The notes beneath the pieces were generated by a model. That model was not told the origin of the DNA and searched no databases. It was given only the letters and a program-made list of their open reading frames with translations. A stretch of DNA of 5,275 nucleotides from Candidatus Epulonipiscium sp. (GTDB taxonomy: Bacteria > Bacillota_A > Clostridia > Lachnospirales > Cellulosilyticaceae), in the NCBI GenBank assembly GCA_012841565.1, contig DUUM01000335.1:1-5275 (forward strand). Reading direction: 5' to 3'. A program made the position numbers and the translations under genes. Each line of letters opens with the position of its first letter. Position 1 is the first letter of the stretch. Below are positions 1 to 4,568 of this stretch, in pieces.

Positions 1-105
1 TATCAATCAATACATTAATACTTTGATGAACCGCCGTATACCGAACGGTACGTACGGTGGTGTGAGAGGTCGGTAATTAAACTAATTAATTACCTCCTAC
101 TCGAT
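1..105 (+). mobile_element. Group II intron, 3' end (partial), inserted in an attC site
   Basis: The last 105 bases of a group II intron are visible; the body and any reverse-transcriptase/maturase gene lie to the left of the window. The call rests on well-formed domains V and VI and on the junction. After the terminal GAT (103-105), the sequence continues at 106 exactly as the right half of the other attC sites in this array (CAGGAATACGTGAGAC then GTT). The domain V triad is CGC, as is common in class C introns, and class C includes lineages that home to attC sites. The insertion point falls just behind the central attC hairpin; it corresponds to positions 782/783 of the intact site downstream. 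This matches the class C habit of inserting after a DNA stem-loop. The intron reads in the same direction as the cassettes. The class assignment is inference because domains I-IV are not visible. Confidence 0.85.
30..105 (+). ncRNA. Group II intron ribozyme domains V and VI
   Basis: Domain V: bases 30-38 pair with 53-61 (nine pairs including G-U). Bases 39-42 (TACC) pair with 47-50 (GGTA) around a four-base loop, GAAC (43-46). A two-base bulge (CG, 51-52) sits on the 3' strand, as expected for domain V. The catalytic triad position is CGC (32-34). Domain VI: GAG (64-66) pairs with CTC (100-102), AGG (67-69) with CCT (96-98), and GGTAATTAA (72-80) with TTAATTACC (86-94). A single unpaired A at 99 lies between the two lower helices, seven bases from the intron end when counted inclusively. 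This is the standard place for the branch-point adenosine. The intron ends in AT, fitting the usual AY ending. All elements needed for the branching end of a self-splicing intron look intact. Confidence 0.88.
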
Positions 106-128
106 CAGGAATACGTGAGACGTTAGAT
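106..128 (+). repeat. attC remnant (right half) ending in core site GTTAGAT
   Basis: This is the 3' half of the attC belonging to the cassette upstream of cassette 1. It holds the L' box AGGAATAC (107-114), the spacer GTGAGAC (115-121) and the core GTTAGAT (122-128), which fits GTTRRRY perfectly. Recombination would cut after G122. The left half and hairpin must lie on the far side of the intron, outside the window. As DNA the site is therefore split and probably cannot fold into a substrate for the integrase, although intron splicing would restore the site in RNA. Confidence 0.88.
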
Positions 129-156
129 AATATTGCGAGGAGGCTTACTAATACAT

Positions 157-702
157 ATGGAAGAACTACAAAAAGAGTTATTGAATAATAGTTTTGATCC
201 TACAATAGATTTACCAGTGAAGCTTCCAGATGCAGCAGGTGCATATCTTATATCTGCCAAAAGCATTGATGTGTTACCAACTTCCATGAAGGAACTAAAG
301 TTTAAGACGGTTAACGGATTACCAGTAATTTATGTAGGGATTGCTGGTAGGCCTACATCCAAAGTGAAGAGTTTGAGAAAGAGAGATTATAAGACTCACT
401 TTAATGGGACGGCTAGAAGGTCAACATTAAGGAAGAGTCTAGGGGTATTATTCAAGTTTGAAAAGGAATTTGAGAACCAGAAGAGTAATTCGAAGTATAA
501 GTTTAGCCGGTCGCAGGAAGCCCAGCTTACAAAATGGATGCAGGAAAATCTGACCATGAATTTTGTTAGGATTAGTAATCCCATGGAGTTTGAGAAATTT
601 ATAATTATGGCATATGAGCCACCATTGAATATACAAGATAATCATAGCGAGACGAATAGAGAATTTAGACGAGAACTAAAGAGGTTGAGAGTATTAAGGT
701 AA
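157..702 (+). CDS. GIY-YIG nuclease-like protein (cassette 1)
   Basis: A 181-residue protein that looks like a stand-alone GIY-YIG endonuclease domain. GAY at residues 28-30 stands in for GIY and YVG at 59-61 for YIG. They are followed by a basic helix with R74 and H81, a conserved-looking THFNGTARRSTLRKSLG stretch (80-96), and the C-terminal pair E146 and N158 in a segment ending YEPPLN. These are the positions expected for the tyrosines, arginine, metal-binding glutamate and asparagine of the family. The family cuts DNA in repair, restriction and homing; which role applies here cannot be told. No partner methyltransferase is present. The start is ATG 157, with GAGGAGG at 137-143, a rather long 13-base gap. 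The upstream in-frame TTG at 133 is rejected because it lies before that site. The gene fills cassette 1 and begins 34 bases after the recombination point. No clear promoter is seen inside the cassette. Confidence 0.75.
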   Translation: MEELQKELLNNSFDPTIDLPVKLPDAAGAYLISAKSIDVLPTSMKELKFKTVNGLPVIYVGIAGRPTSKVKSLRKRDYKTHFNGTARRSTLRKSLGVLFKFEKEFENQKSNSKYKFSRSQEAQLTKWMQENLTMNFVRISNPMEFEKFIIMAYEPPLNIQDNHSETNREFRRELKRLRVLR

Positions 703-717
703 AAGAGAGCAACAATC

Positions 718-805
718 ATCTAACATAGTACTCCTGATATTCCAGAAGCTAAGATAAAGAGCTATCTTATCTTCTAGAACATCAGGAATACGTGAGACGT
801 TATAG
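718..805 (+). repeat. attC site of cassette 1
   Basis: Complete 88-bp attC. R'' is ATCTAAC (718-724), L'' GTACTCCT (728-735), L' AGGAATAC (784-791) and R' GTTATAG (799-805). R'' is the exact reverse complement of the start of cassette 1 (122-128). Inside the L boxes, TTCCAGAAG pairs with CTTCTAGAA with one mismatch, and TAAGAT pairs with ATCTTA to close a loop. This gives the long hairpin on which integron integrases act as a folded bottom strand. The cut is expected after G799. The last base departs from GTTRRRY because the final bases belong to the next cassette. Confidence 0.93.
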
Positions 806-832
806 GAAATATAAACATTATGGAGGGATAGT

Positions 833-1087
833 ATGGAGAAAAGAAAGTCAATAAAAATAGTTGTGATAATTATGATTGCATTTATGCTAATAACACTAGT
901 TTGGATGGGTTTTAATTTGTTAATACCACCAGAAGCAAAGTCAATAGGAATTATAGGTGGCGTAGATGGACCAACATCTATTTTCATAACAAGTAGCTTA
1001 TCGCTAAATGTTTTCACGGGTATATTTGGAGTAATTTTAATAACAGGATTGGTATATTTATTCTTCACTAAAAAACCGAAAAAATAG
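833..1087 (+). CDS. Small membrane protein with OadB-type GIIGGxDGPT motif (cassette 2)
   Basis: An 84-residue protein with two hydrophobic helices (about 8-31 and 58-78), a basic N-terminus and a KKPKK tail. Between the helices lies SIGIIGGVDGPTSIF (37-51). This is the signature of the beta subunit of sodium-translocating decarboxylases (OadB/MmdB/GcdB), where the Asp-containing segment belongs to the ion pathway. Full beta subunits are several times longer, so this is at most a motif-bearing mini-protein. Short clostridial proteins of this kind are often annotated as decarboxylase beta subunits, but ion pumping is unlikely with two helices and no alpha or gamma subunit. The start is ATG 833 with GGAGGG at 822-827, only 33 bases into the cassette. 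It looks intact, not like a decayed full-length gene: it has its own start, both helices and a clean stop. The true role is unknown. Confidence 0.75.
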   Translation: MEKRKSIKIVVIIMIAFMLITLVWMGFNLLIPPEAKSIGIIGGVDGPTSIFITSSLSLNVFTGIFGVILITGLVYLFFTKKPKK

Positions 1088-1138
1088 TAAAGTAAGTTGT
1101 GTGTACTATGTCGATGGTTGTGATAGTGGAATTATTTC

Positions 1139-1226
1139 CTATAACATAGTATTCCTAATATTCTACAAGCTAAGATAAAGAGCGATCTTAACTTGCAGAA
1201 CATCAGGAATACGTGGGACGTTATAG
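1139..1226 (+). repeat. attC site of cassette 2
   Basis: Complete 88-bp attC. R'' is CTATAAC (1139-1145), the exact reverse complement of the cassette 2 start (799-805). L'' GTATTCCT (1149-1156) pairs perfectly with L' AGGAATAC (1205-1212). The central arms TTCTACAAG and CTTGCAGAA pair with one mismatch, and TAAGAT/ATCTTA closes the loop. R' is GTTATAG (1220-1226), with the cut expected after G1220. The 50 bases between the cassette 2 stop codon and this site hold nothing recognisable. Confidence 0.93.
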
Positions 1227-1336
1227 TGCAGATCGTGTGTTTTGGCATCTATATGTAGGTGCGTAATCAATAGCTTAAATTTTCAATTCTCGCTTTTATA
1301 TGCAATATAAAAAAAGTTGTTAAAGGAGGATAACTT

Positions 1337-1573
1337 ATGGAGTTTTTAATGGTGTTATTTATTTTTCCATTGCTATCATTTTTATTTGGAATAATTGGGC
1401 AAATGTTAATAAAGAGAATATATATAGTTGTTGGAATAACCTTTTTAGGATGGCTAATTGCTACTTATACAATATTTAATGATAGTTTTCTAATATGGGT
1501 GCTCATTTATTCATTATTGTCTTTAATAGGGTCTACAATAGTTTATCTTGTCCAAAAGTCTAAAAACAAATAA
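1337..1573 (+). CDS. Small three-helix membrane protein, DUF2651/YbeF-like (cassette 3, first gene)
   Basis: A 78-residue, very hydrophobic protein with three likely membrane helices (about 3-24, 29-47 and 51-73) and a short basic tail (KSKNK). The pattern FPLLSFLFGIIG near the start, then TYTIFNDSFLIWVLIYSLLSL, resembles the DUF2651 family that includes Bacillus subtilis YbeF, whose function is unknown. This match is from memory of the family pattern and is moderately secure. ATG 1337 has an excellent ribosome binding site, AAAGGAGG (1322-1329), seven bases away. The 110-base leader from the cassette start at 1221 is unusually long for a cassette and AT-rich, leaving room for a promoter (for example TTCAAT...TATAAA-like elements around 1280-1310), but none is convincing. 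It is followed 88 bases later by a second small membrane-protein gene in the same cassette. Confidence 0.7.
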   Translation: MEFLMVLFIFPLLSFLFGIIGQMLIKRIYIVVGITFLGWLIATYTIFNDSFLIWVLIYSLLSLIGSTIVYLVQKSKNK

Positions 1574-1661
1574 GACATGTTAGTTAATGATTAATGTCTC
1601 TGTGGTAGATAAAGATGTAACAAAAATTATTTCTAATAGGCGTATTAAGGAGGTTAAAGTT

Positions 1662-1808
1662 ATGAAAAAACAAAATCTAGGTTTTGCTTTTCTTTTATTA
1701 GGGTTAATTTTTGCTGTTCCAGCAGATTCTTTACTATGGTGGATTGGAGCAATATTGGGGGTTATTGGACTCTTAATAGTAGCCACTAATAGTAAAGAGT
1801 CCAATTAA
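1662..1808 (+). CDS. 48-residue membrane peptide (cassette 3, second gene)
   Basis: Begins MKKQNLGFAF and ends NSKESN. It has two hydrophobic stretches (about 6-20 and 24-43) joined by a short PADSLLWW turn. The start is ATG 1662 because a full AAGGAGG (1647-1653) sits eight bases before it. A longer in-frame start at 1587 would add 25 polar residues, has no ribosome binding site, and would put the strong site inside the coding region. I do not recognise the family. Small two-helix proteins of this type are common in Firmicutes and could be anything from a stress peptide to a small membrane toxin or immunity protein. It probably shares a transcript with the gene at 1337-1573, making this a two-gene cassette. 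No terminator is evident after it; bases 1809-1933 hold only a doubtful ten-codon reading frame running into the attC. Confidence 0.68.
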   Translation: MKKQNLGFAFLLLGLIFAVPADSLLWWIGAILGVIGLLIVATNSKESN

Positions 1809-1933
1809 AGCTCTTTGAACATATCATGGACAATATTTTAAATAGGTAGTATTACGCATCATTTATATATTGTGCAATAAAGGACGGAAGACTGGTGGGA
1901 GAGGTAATTATATGCCAACGGAGTATATCCACC

Positions 1934-2020
1934 CTATAACATAGTACTCCTAATATTTTGCAACCTAAGATAAGAGCTATCTAAGGTTGCAAAACATCAG
2001 GAGTACGTGGGACATTATCT
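1934..2020 (+). repeat. attC site of cassette 3, with altered core (ATT in place of GTT)
   Basis: An 87-bp attC. R'' is CTATAAC (1934-1940), the reverse complement of the cassette 3 start (1220-1226). L'' GTACTCCT (1944-1951) pairs perfectly with L' AGGAGTAC (1999-2006), and the central arms TTTTGCAACC and GGTTGCAAAA pair perfectly. The folded stem is thus the best of the four. However, the core reads ATTATCT (2014-2020), while the other cores in the window begin GTT. The R'' box of cassette 4 (AGATAAC) predicts GTTATCT, so only base 2014 has changed. It lies at the expected cut, so the junction between cassettes 3 and 4 may be inactive. Confidence 0.88.
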
Positions 2021-2086
2021 AACATAAAGTCTAACGTGAGTGTAAGAAAGCATGATGTTTTTATAGCTATTTGTAGAATATAAGTA

Positions 2087-2115
2087 TTGAGTTAGTTATT
2101 AGAAATAAATATAGA
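2087..2115 (+). promoter_or_regulatory. Possible sigma-A-type promoter for the cassette 4 gene
   Basis: TTGAGT (2087-2092) and TATAGA (2110-2115) each match four of six consensus bases and are separated by the ideal 17 bases. Transcription would start near 2122, leaving a very short leader before the start codon at 2137. The surrounding DNA is AT-rich, so chance matches are likely. It is listed because this cassette has an unusually long 122-base leader and a distant cassette often needs its own promoter. Confidence 0.3.
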
Positions 2116-2136
2116 TGATCAATATGGGGGAATAAG

Positions 2137-3549
2137 ATGAATTTAGAGATGGAAACATGGGCAAGTAGTAATTTGACGAGCAATTCTCAATTGTTAATGA
2201 AGGAATCTGTAATTTGTTATAAAGTTGGTGCATATCGTTCAGCTTATCTGATGTCATATTTAGCATTTAAACAAACGATAAGGGAGCGTGTTGTTGATGC
2301 ACCAGAATATCCGACTGTATATAATAACCCGATAGAATGGGATAGAAATGTGCTGAAACAGTTAAGAGATGATGATAAGTGGGAAGAAATGATAAATGAT
2401 ATAGTGGCAGCAAATTCGGATCAAGGGGAAAATGGTAAGCTTGCAAGTATATTTCAATATACTAATCGAGACAGAATTTTAAACAGATATAGATACTGGA
2501 AAGATATTAGAAATAGTTGTGCACACGCAAAAGATGAGCATATAAATTCTTCAACTGTAGAACAGTTTTGGAATTATATACAAGATGATATAGGTGAGTT
2601 TTATGTACTAGGGGGGAAACAATATTTAATGAATCAATTAGTTGACCGTTATAAGTACTATATATCTGATGAAGATAAGAACTTATCATGGTTATTATTA
2701 AATATTAAAACGGTATATAAAAATGAACTAAACGATTTTTTTATTTCATTTTTAGAAATAATCTTAAAAGAATATAGAGAGATAATAAGTGATATGAATA
2801 TTAGTTTTTGGGGACAGATAATTGATTTTCATGATGAAGAGATTAGCAAAGCATTTATATTAAGTTTAGTTGAAAACAAGGAAGAATTTATTGTATTCTT
2901 CAAGTATCATAATAAAATTTCAACTCTAATGCATAAGTATAATTCAAGATTTATACAAGATTATATTAACCCAACACTGAGTGAAAGATCTTATTATGAT
3001 GATAGTTATAAAAAGAGTTTTTGGAGTTTATTCTCAAGTGCCTTATTATTGAAACCTGAAGGCCTTGATATTGTGGCTATAACTTCAAATTATGAAAATT
3101 TTAAGTTAATTAAAGATGTAGATATAAGTATTTGTGAAAAAGGGCTATTAAAACAGCATAAGGTTTTTAAACAATTTCTTTTGAATGCGGGTAAAGACTT
3201 ATTTAATAATGATTCAAATAACCATTGGGACTACTACTCATGGGCAAGTACCAAAAATGATGAGTACATAATTGAATGTTTTAAACATATTGACTGGGAT
3301 ATAGAACTAATAAAAAGAATTGACTCTAGCATGGAATATTTAAAAGAAAATATAAATAGTAGAAGCAATTGGGATTCGATAAACTATGGAAATATGAGAA
3401 TTAATACATTTAAGTCTATTATTGGTAATGATTATGAGAGAATTAAATTAGTTTGCGAAGAAAATGATGTTAGTATAGAAGAATATACTCATATTAAGGA
3501 AATAATAACTTTAAAACAGAGTGAATTAGGAGTTCAATTAATAGAATAG
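2137..3549 (+). CDS. HEPN-like domain protein, candidate RNase or defence effector (cassette 4)
   Basis: A 470-residue soluble protein. The N-terminal part resembles a HEPN domain: a helix at 24-52 (KVGAYRSAYLMSYLAFK) is followed, after an insert, by KDIRNSCAHAKDEHI, which contains R125-x4-H130. The Rx4-6H motif is the active site of HEPN ribonucleases found in toxins, Abi systems and CRISPR-associated RNases. Residues from about 150 to the end look all-helical and are rich in aromatic and charged residues. I do not recognise that part; it could be a sensing or partner-binding module. There are no membrane helices or signal peptide. ATG 2137 follows a weak GGGGGA-type ribosome binding site (2126-2131). 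The gene is clearly more AT-rich than the transposase region to its right. No antitoxin gene or nucleotidyltransferase is next to it, so if it is toxic it must be self-contained or need a trigger. The HEPN call is fairly good; the defence role is inference. Confidence 0.7.
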   Translation: MNLEMETWASSNLTSNSQLLMKESVICYKVGAYRSAYLMSYLAFKQTIRERVVDAPEYPTVYNNPIEWDRNVLKQLRDDDKWEEMINDIVAANSDQGENGKLASIFQYTNRDRILNRYRYWKDIRNSCAHAKDEHINSSTVEQFWNYIQDDIGEFYVLGGKQYLMNQLVDRYKYYISDEDKNLSWLLLNIKTVYKNELNDFFISFLEIILKEYREIISDMNISFWGQIIDFHDEEISKAFILSLVENKEEFIVFFKYHNKISTLMHKYNSRFIQDYINPTLSERSYYDDSYKKSFWSLFSSALLLKPEGLDIVAITSNYENFKLIKDVDISICEKGLLKQHKVFKQFLLNAGKDLFNNDSNNHWDYYSWASTKNDEYIIECFKHIDWDIELIKRIDSSMEYLKENINSRSNWDSINYGNMRINTFKSIIGNDYERIKLVCEENDVSIEEYTHIKEIITLKQSELGVQLIE

Positions 3550-3584
3550 AAGAGTTGCAGCTATAAGTATTCCGATTTTACATC

Positions 3585-3671
3585 AGATAACATAGTACTC
3601 CTAATATCCGACGACCTAAGCTAGGAGCTAGCTAAGGCCCCCGGACATCAGGAATACGTGAGACGTTATAA
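3585..3671 (+). repeat. attC site of cassette 4
   Basis: Complete 87-bp attC. R'' is AGATAAC (3585-3591), reverse complement of GTTATCT, which matches the cassette 4 start at 2015-2020. L'' is GTACTCCT (3595-3602), L' AGGAATAC (3650-3657) and R' GTTATAA (3665-3671). The central stem differs in sequence from the other three: TCCG pairs with CGGA, and CCTAAGCTA (3615-3623) pairs with TAGCTAAGG (3629-3637) with one mismatch. The hairpin shape is kept. The cut is expected after G3665. Confidence 0.92.
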
Positions 3672-3730
3672 GACACCATACACCATAAGTAAGTACAGAC
3701 ATTAGGTTGATTTAAAGGGGGTTTTACAAA

Positions 3731-4210
3731 ATGAAACAGATTATAGGTGATTTTAAGAAGAATAAGGTTTTAAAACTATATTTAATCATATTTACTGCTA
3801 TCAATATAATATATCTGTATTTTGAAGTATTTAAATCCCAATATATACAAAAGCACCAGCTACTAGAAAGAACGCTAGAGGTGGATCGATTCCAACACCT
3901 TGTTCAAATTTCAAAAGTTACTTCTTTTTTAGAAGTTTGCATTATATTAATCTGCTTAGCTTATATGATAAGGGTTTTATTCAAAAAGGATATATTAAAT
4001 ATGAAACAATTAGTAGTAATAAATTTCGTTTTATGTATCTGCCTTGTAGTTTTAAACGGTGTGGCTTCTTTTATTTTTTCAGCACCAATTGGAAACTTAA
4101 TGCAGCCACTATTTATCCCGTCTCAAATAACATTCATGGTTTTAATATGTTTAATTGGAATTGAAATATATAAAAAGATTCGCAAGAGTTTTAGAACGAC
4201 AGAGTCATAA
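3731..4210 (+). CDS. Four-helix membrane protein of unknown function (cassette 5)
   Basis: A 159-residue protein with four predicted membrane helices at about 14-32, 64-84, 94-117 and 130-148. It has a basic N-terminus (KKNKVLK), a polar loop at 33-63 rich in Gln, Glu and Arg, and a basic C-terminus (YKKIRKSFR). I do not recognise the family, and no catalytic or metal-binding motif stands out. ATG 3731 follows AAAGGGGG (3714-3721) at nine bases. The leader from the cassette start (3666) is 65 bases with no obvious promoter. The coding sequence appears complete although the cassette's attC was destroyed downstream by the IS91-type element. An overlapping frame at 3937-4164 is a shadow. Confidence 0.7.
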   Translation: MKQIIGDFKKNKVLKLYLIIFTAINIIYLYFEVFKSQYIQKHQLLERTLEVDRFQHLVQISKVTSFLEVCIILICLAYMIRVLFKKDILNMKQLVVINFVLCICLVVLNGVASFIFSAPIGNLMQPLFIPSQITFMVLICLIGIEIYKKIRKSFRTTES

Positions 4211-4296
4211 ACTATTGATATAATGGGATGTTAATTGAAGGACGGGTTGGGGAGAGGGAACCGTGGTAACTTTTGGGCATAAGAGTGTATGGCATC

Positions 4297-4305
4297 TTAT
4301 AACAT
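4297..4305 (+). repeat. attC remnant (R'' box) of cassette 5
   Basis: TTATAAC (4297-4303) is the exact reverse complement of the cassette 5 start GTTATAA (3665-3671), so this is the R'' box of that cassette's attC. Identity with the other sites continues through AACAT and stops at 4306, where AGTACTCC is replaced by TTAGGG. The L'' box, hairpin, L' and R' are missing from the window. The break marks the end of the IS91-like element or an associated deletion. Confidence 0.8.
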
Positions 4306-4309
4306 TTAG

Positions 4310-4380
4310 GGATGTATCGGAAGTCACGCTACAAAAAAACACCCTACTAGGAAGAATAGGGCGTGATTTCTGGTACATCT
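4310..4380. repeat. Long imperfect inverted repeat at the element end
   Basis: Bases 4310-4329 can pair with 4361-4380: 20 positions with no gaps, four of them G-T/G-U wobbles when the + strand is folded. A 31-base loop region contains a second small stem, CCCTA with TAGGG, which shares base 4361 with the outer arm. The wobbles favour folding of the + strand over the minus strand. It may be the subterminal hairpin of the rolling-circle element's origin end, or the remains of a separate structured element. Confidence 0.6.
4333..4363 (-). terminator. Rho-independent terminator on the minus strand
   Basis: Read on the minus strand, CGCCCTA (4363-4357) pairs with TAGGGTG (4346-4340) in a seven-pair stem with one G-T wobble and a ten-base loop. 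Seven T residues (4339-4333) follow immediately. It lies about 205 bases beyond the transposase stop codon and would end its transcript before it ran into the cassette array. The + strand has no T-run after the stem, so it would not stop cassette transcription. Confidence 0.7.
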
Positions 4381-4453
4381 TGTTGTACGAATCAACTCTT
4401 AGCTATGGGGATTGAATGGATTGCTCTACCCTTGAAATACACTGCAATTATAT

Positions 4454-4468
4454 TTTGATTCAATCAAA
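4454..4468. repeat. Perfect 7-bp dyad downstream of the transposase gene
   Basis: TTTGATT and AATCAAA flank a single central C. A copy of part of the right arm in inverted orientation (GATTGAAT) occurs at 4410-4417. A 12-bp palindrome, ATGAAATTTCAT, lies at 4553-4564 next to the transposase stop. These could be protein-binding sites at the element's origin end, but AT-rich DNA yields such dyads by chance. The rest of 4381-4568 shows no gene or other recognisable feature. Confidence 0.3.
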
Positions 4469-4568
4469 TGTGGATATTTCCTATTTTAAAGATGATTTTG
4501 CTATGAAATGGGTATACTTAATAAGACCAGATAAAAATGGCCTGTTTCAAATATGAAATTTCATCATG

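Larger units (their letters stand above)
106..4305 (+). other. Integron gene-cassette array (five cassettes)
   Basis: Five cassettes lie head to tail: 123-799, 800-1220, 1221-2014, 2015-3665 and 3666 to a truncated end near 4305. The R'' box of each cassette's attC matches that cassette's own first bases in reverse complement: ATCTAAC with GTTAGAT, CTATAAC with GTTATAG (cassettes 2 and 3), AGATAAC with (A)TTATCT, and TTATAAC with GTTATAA. All genes point the same way, as in a normal array. No integrase or attI is visible, so a full integron and an integrase-less cluster (CALIN) cannot be told apart. The uniform attC sequences suggest a long-resident chromosomal array. Confidence 0.9.

Noticed and set aside
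133..156. TTG start at 133 for the GIY-YIG gene
   Set aside because: It lies upstream of and overlaps the GAGGAGG site at 137-143, so that site could only serve the ATG at 157.
694..1068. Minus-strand 124-codon reading frame
   Set aside because: It overlaps an attC and runs antisense to the OadB-motif gene, with no ribosome binding site or recognisable domain; a shadow frame.
1241..1320. Promoter before the cassette 3 genes (TTGGCA or TTCAAT with TATAAA-like boxes)
   Set aside because: Spacing or box matches are poor, and such matches are expected by chance in this AT-rich leader.
1587..1661. Longer start at ATG 1587 for the 48-residue peptide
   Set aside because: There is no ribosome binding site before it, the added residues are polar, and the perfect AAGGAGG at 1647-1653 points to ATG 1662.
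1580..1804. Minus-strand 74-codon reading frame
   Set aside because: Antisense to the well-supported small membrane-protein gene, with no independent support.
1912..1944. Ten-codon reading frame (MPTEYIHPIT) after a GGGAGAGG site
   Set aside because: The spacing is plausible, but it is only ten codons and ends inside the attC. It is too short to support without expression data.
718..3671. Repeated 87-88 bp units taken as a CRISPR array
   Set aside because: The repeats are separated by whole genes of very different lengths and have the R''/L''/L'/R' layout of attC sites.
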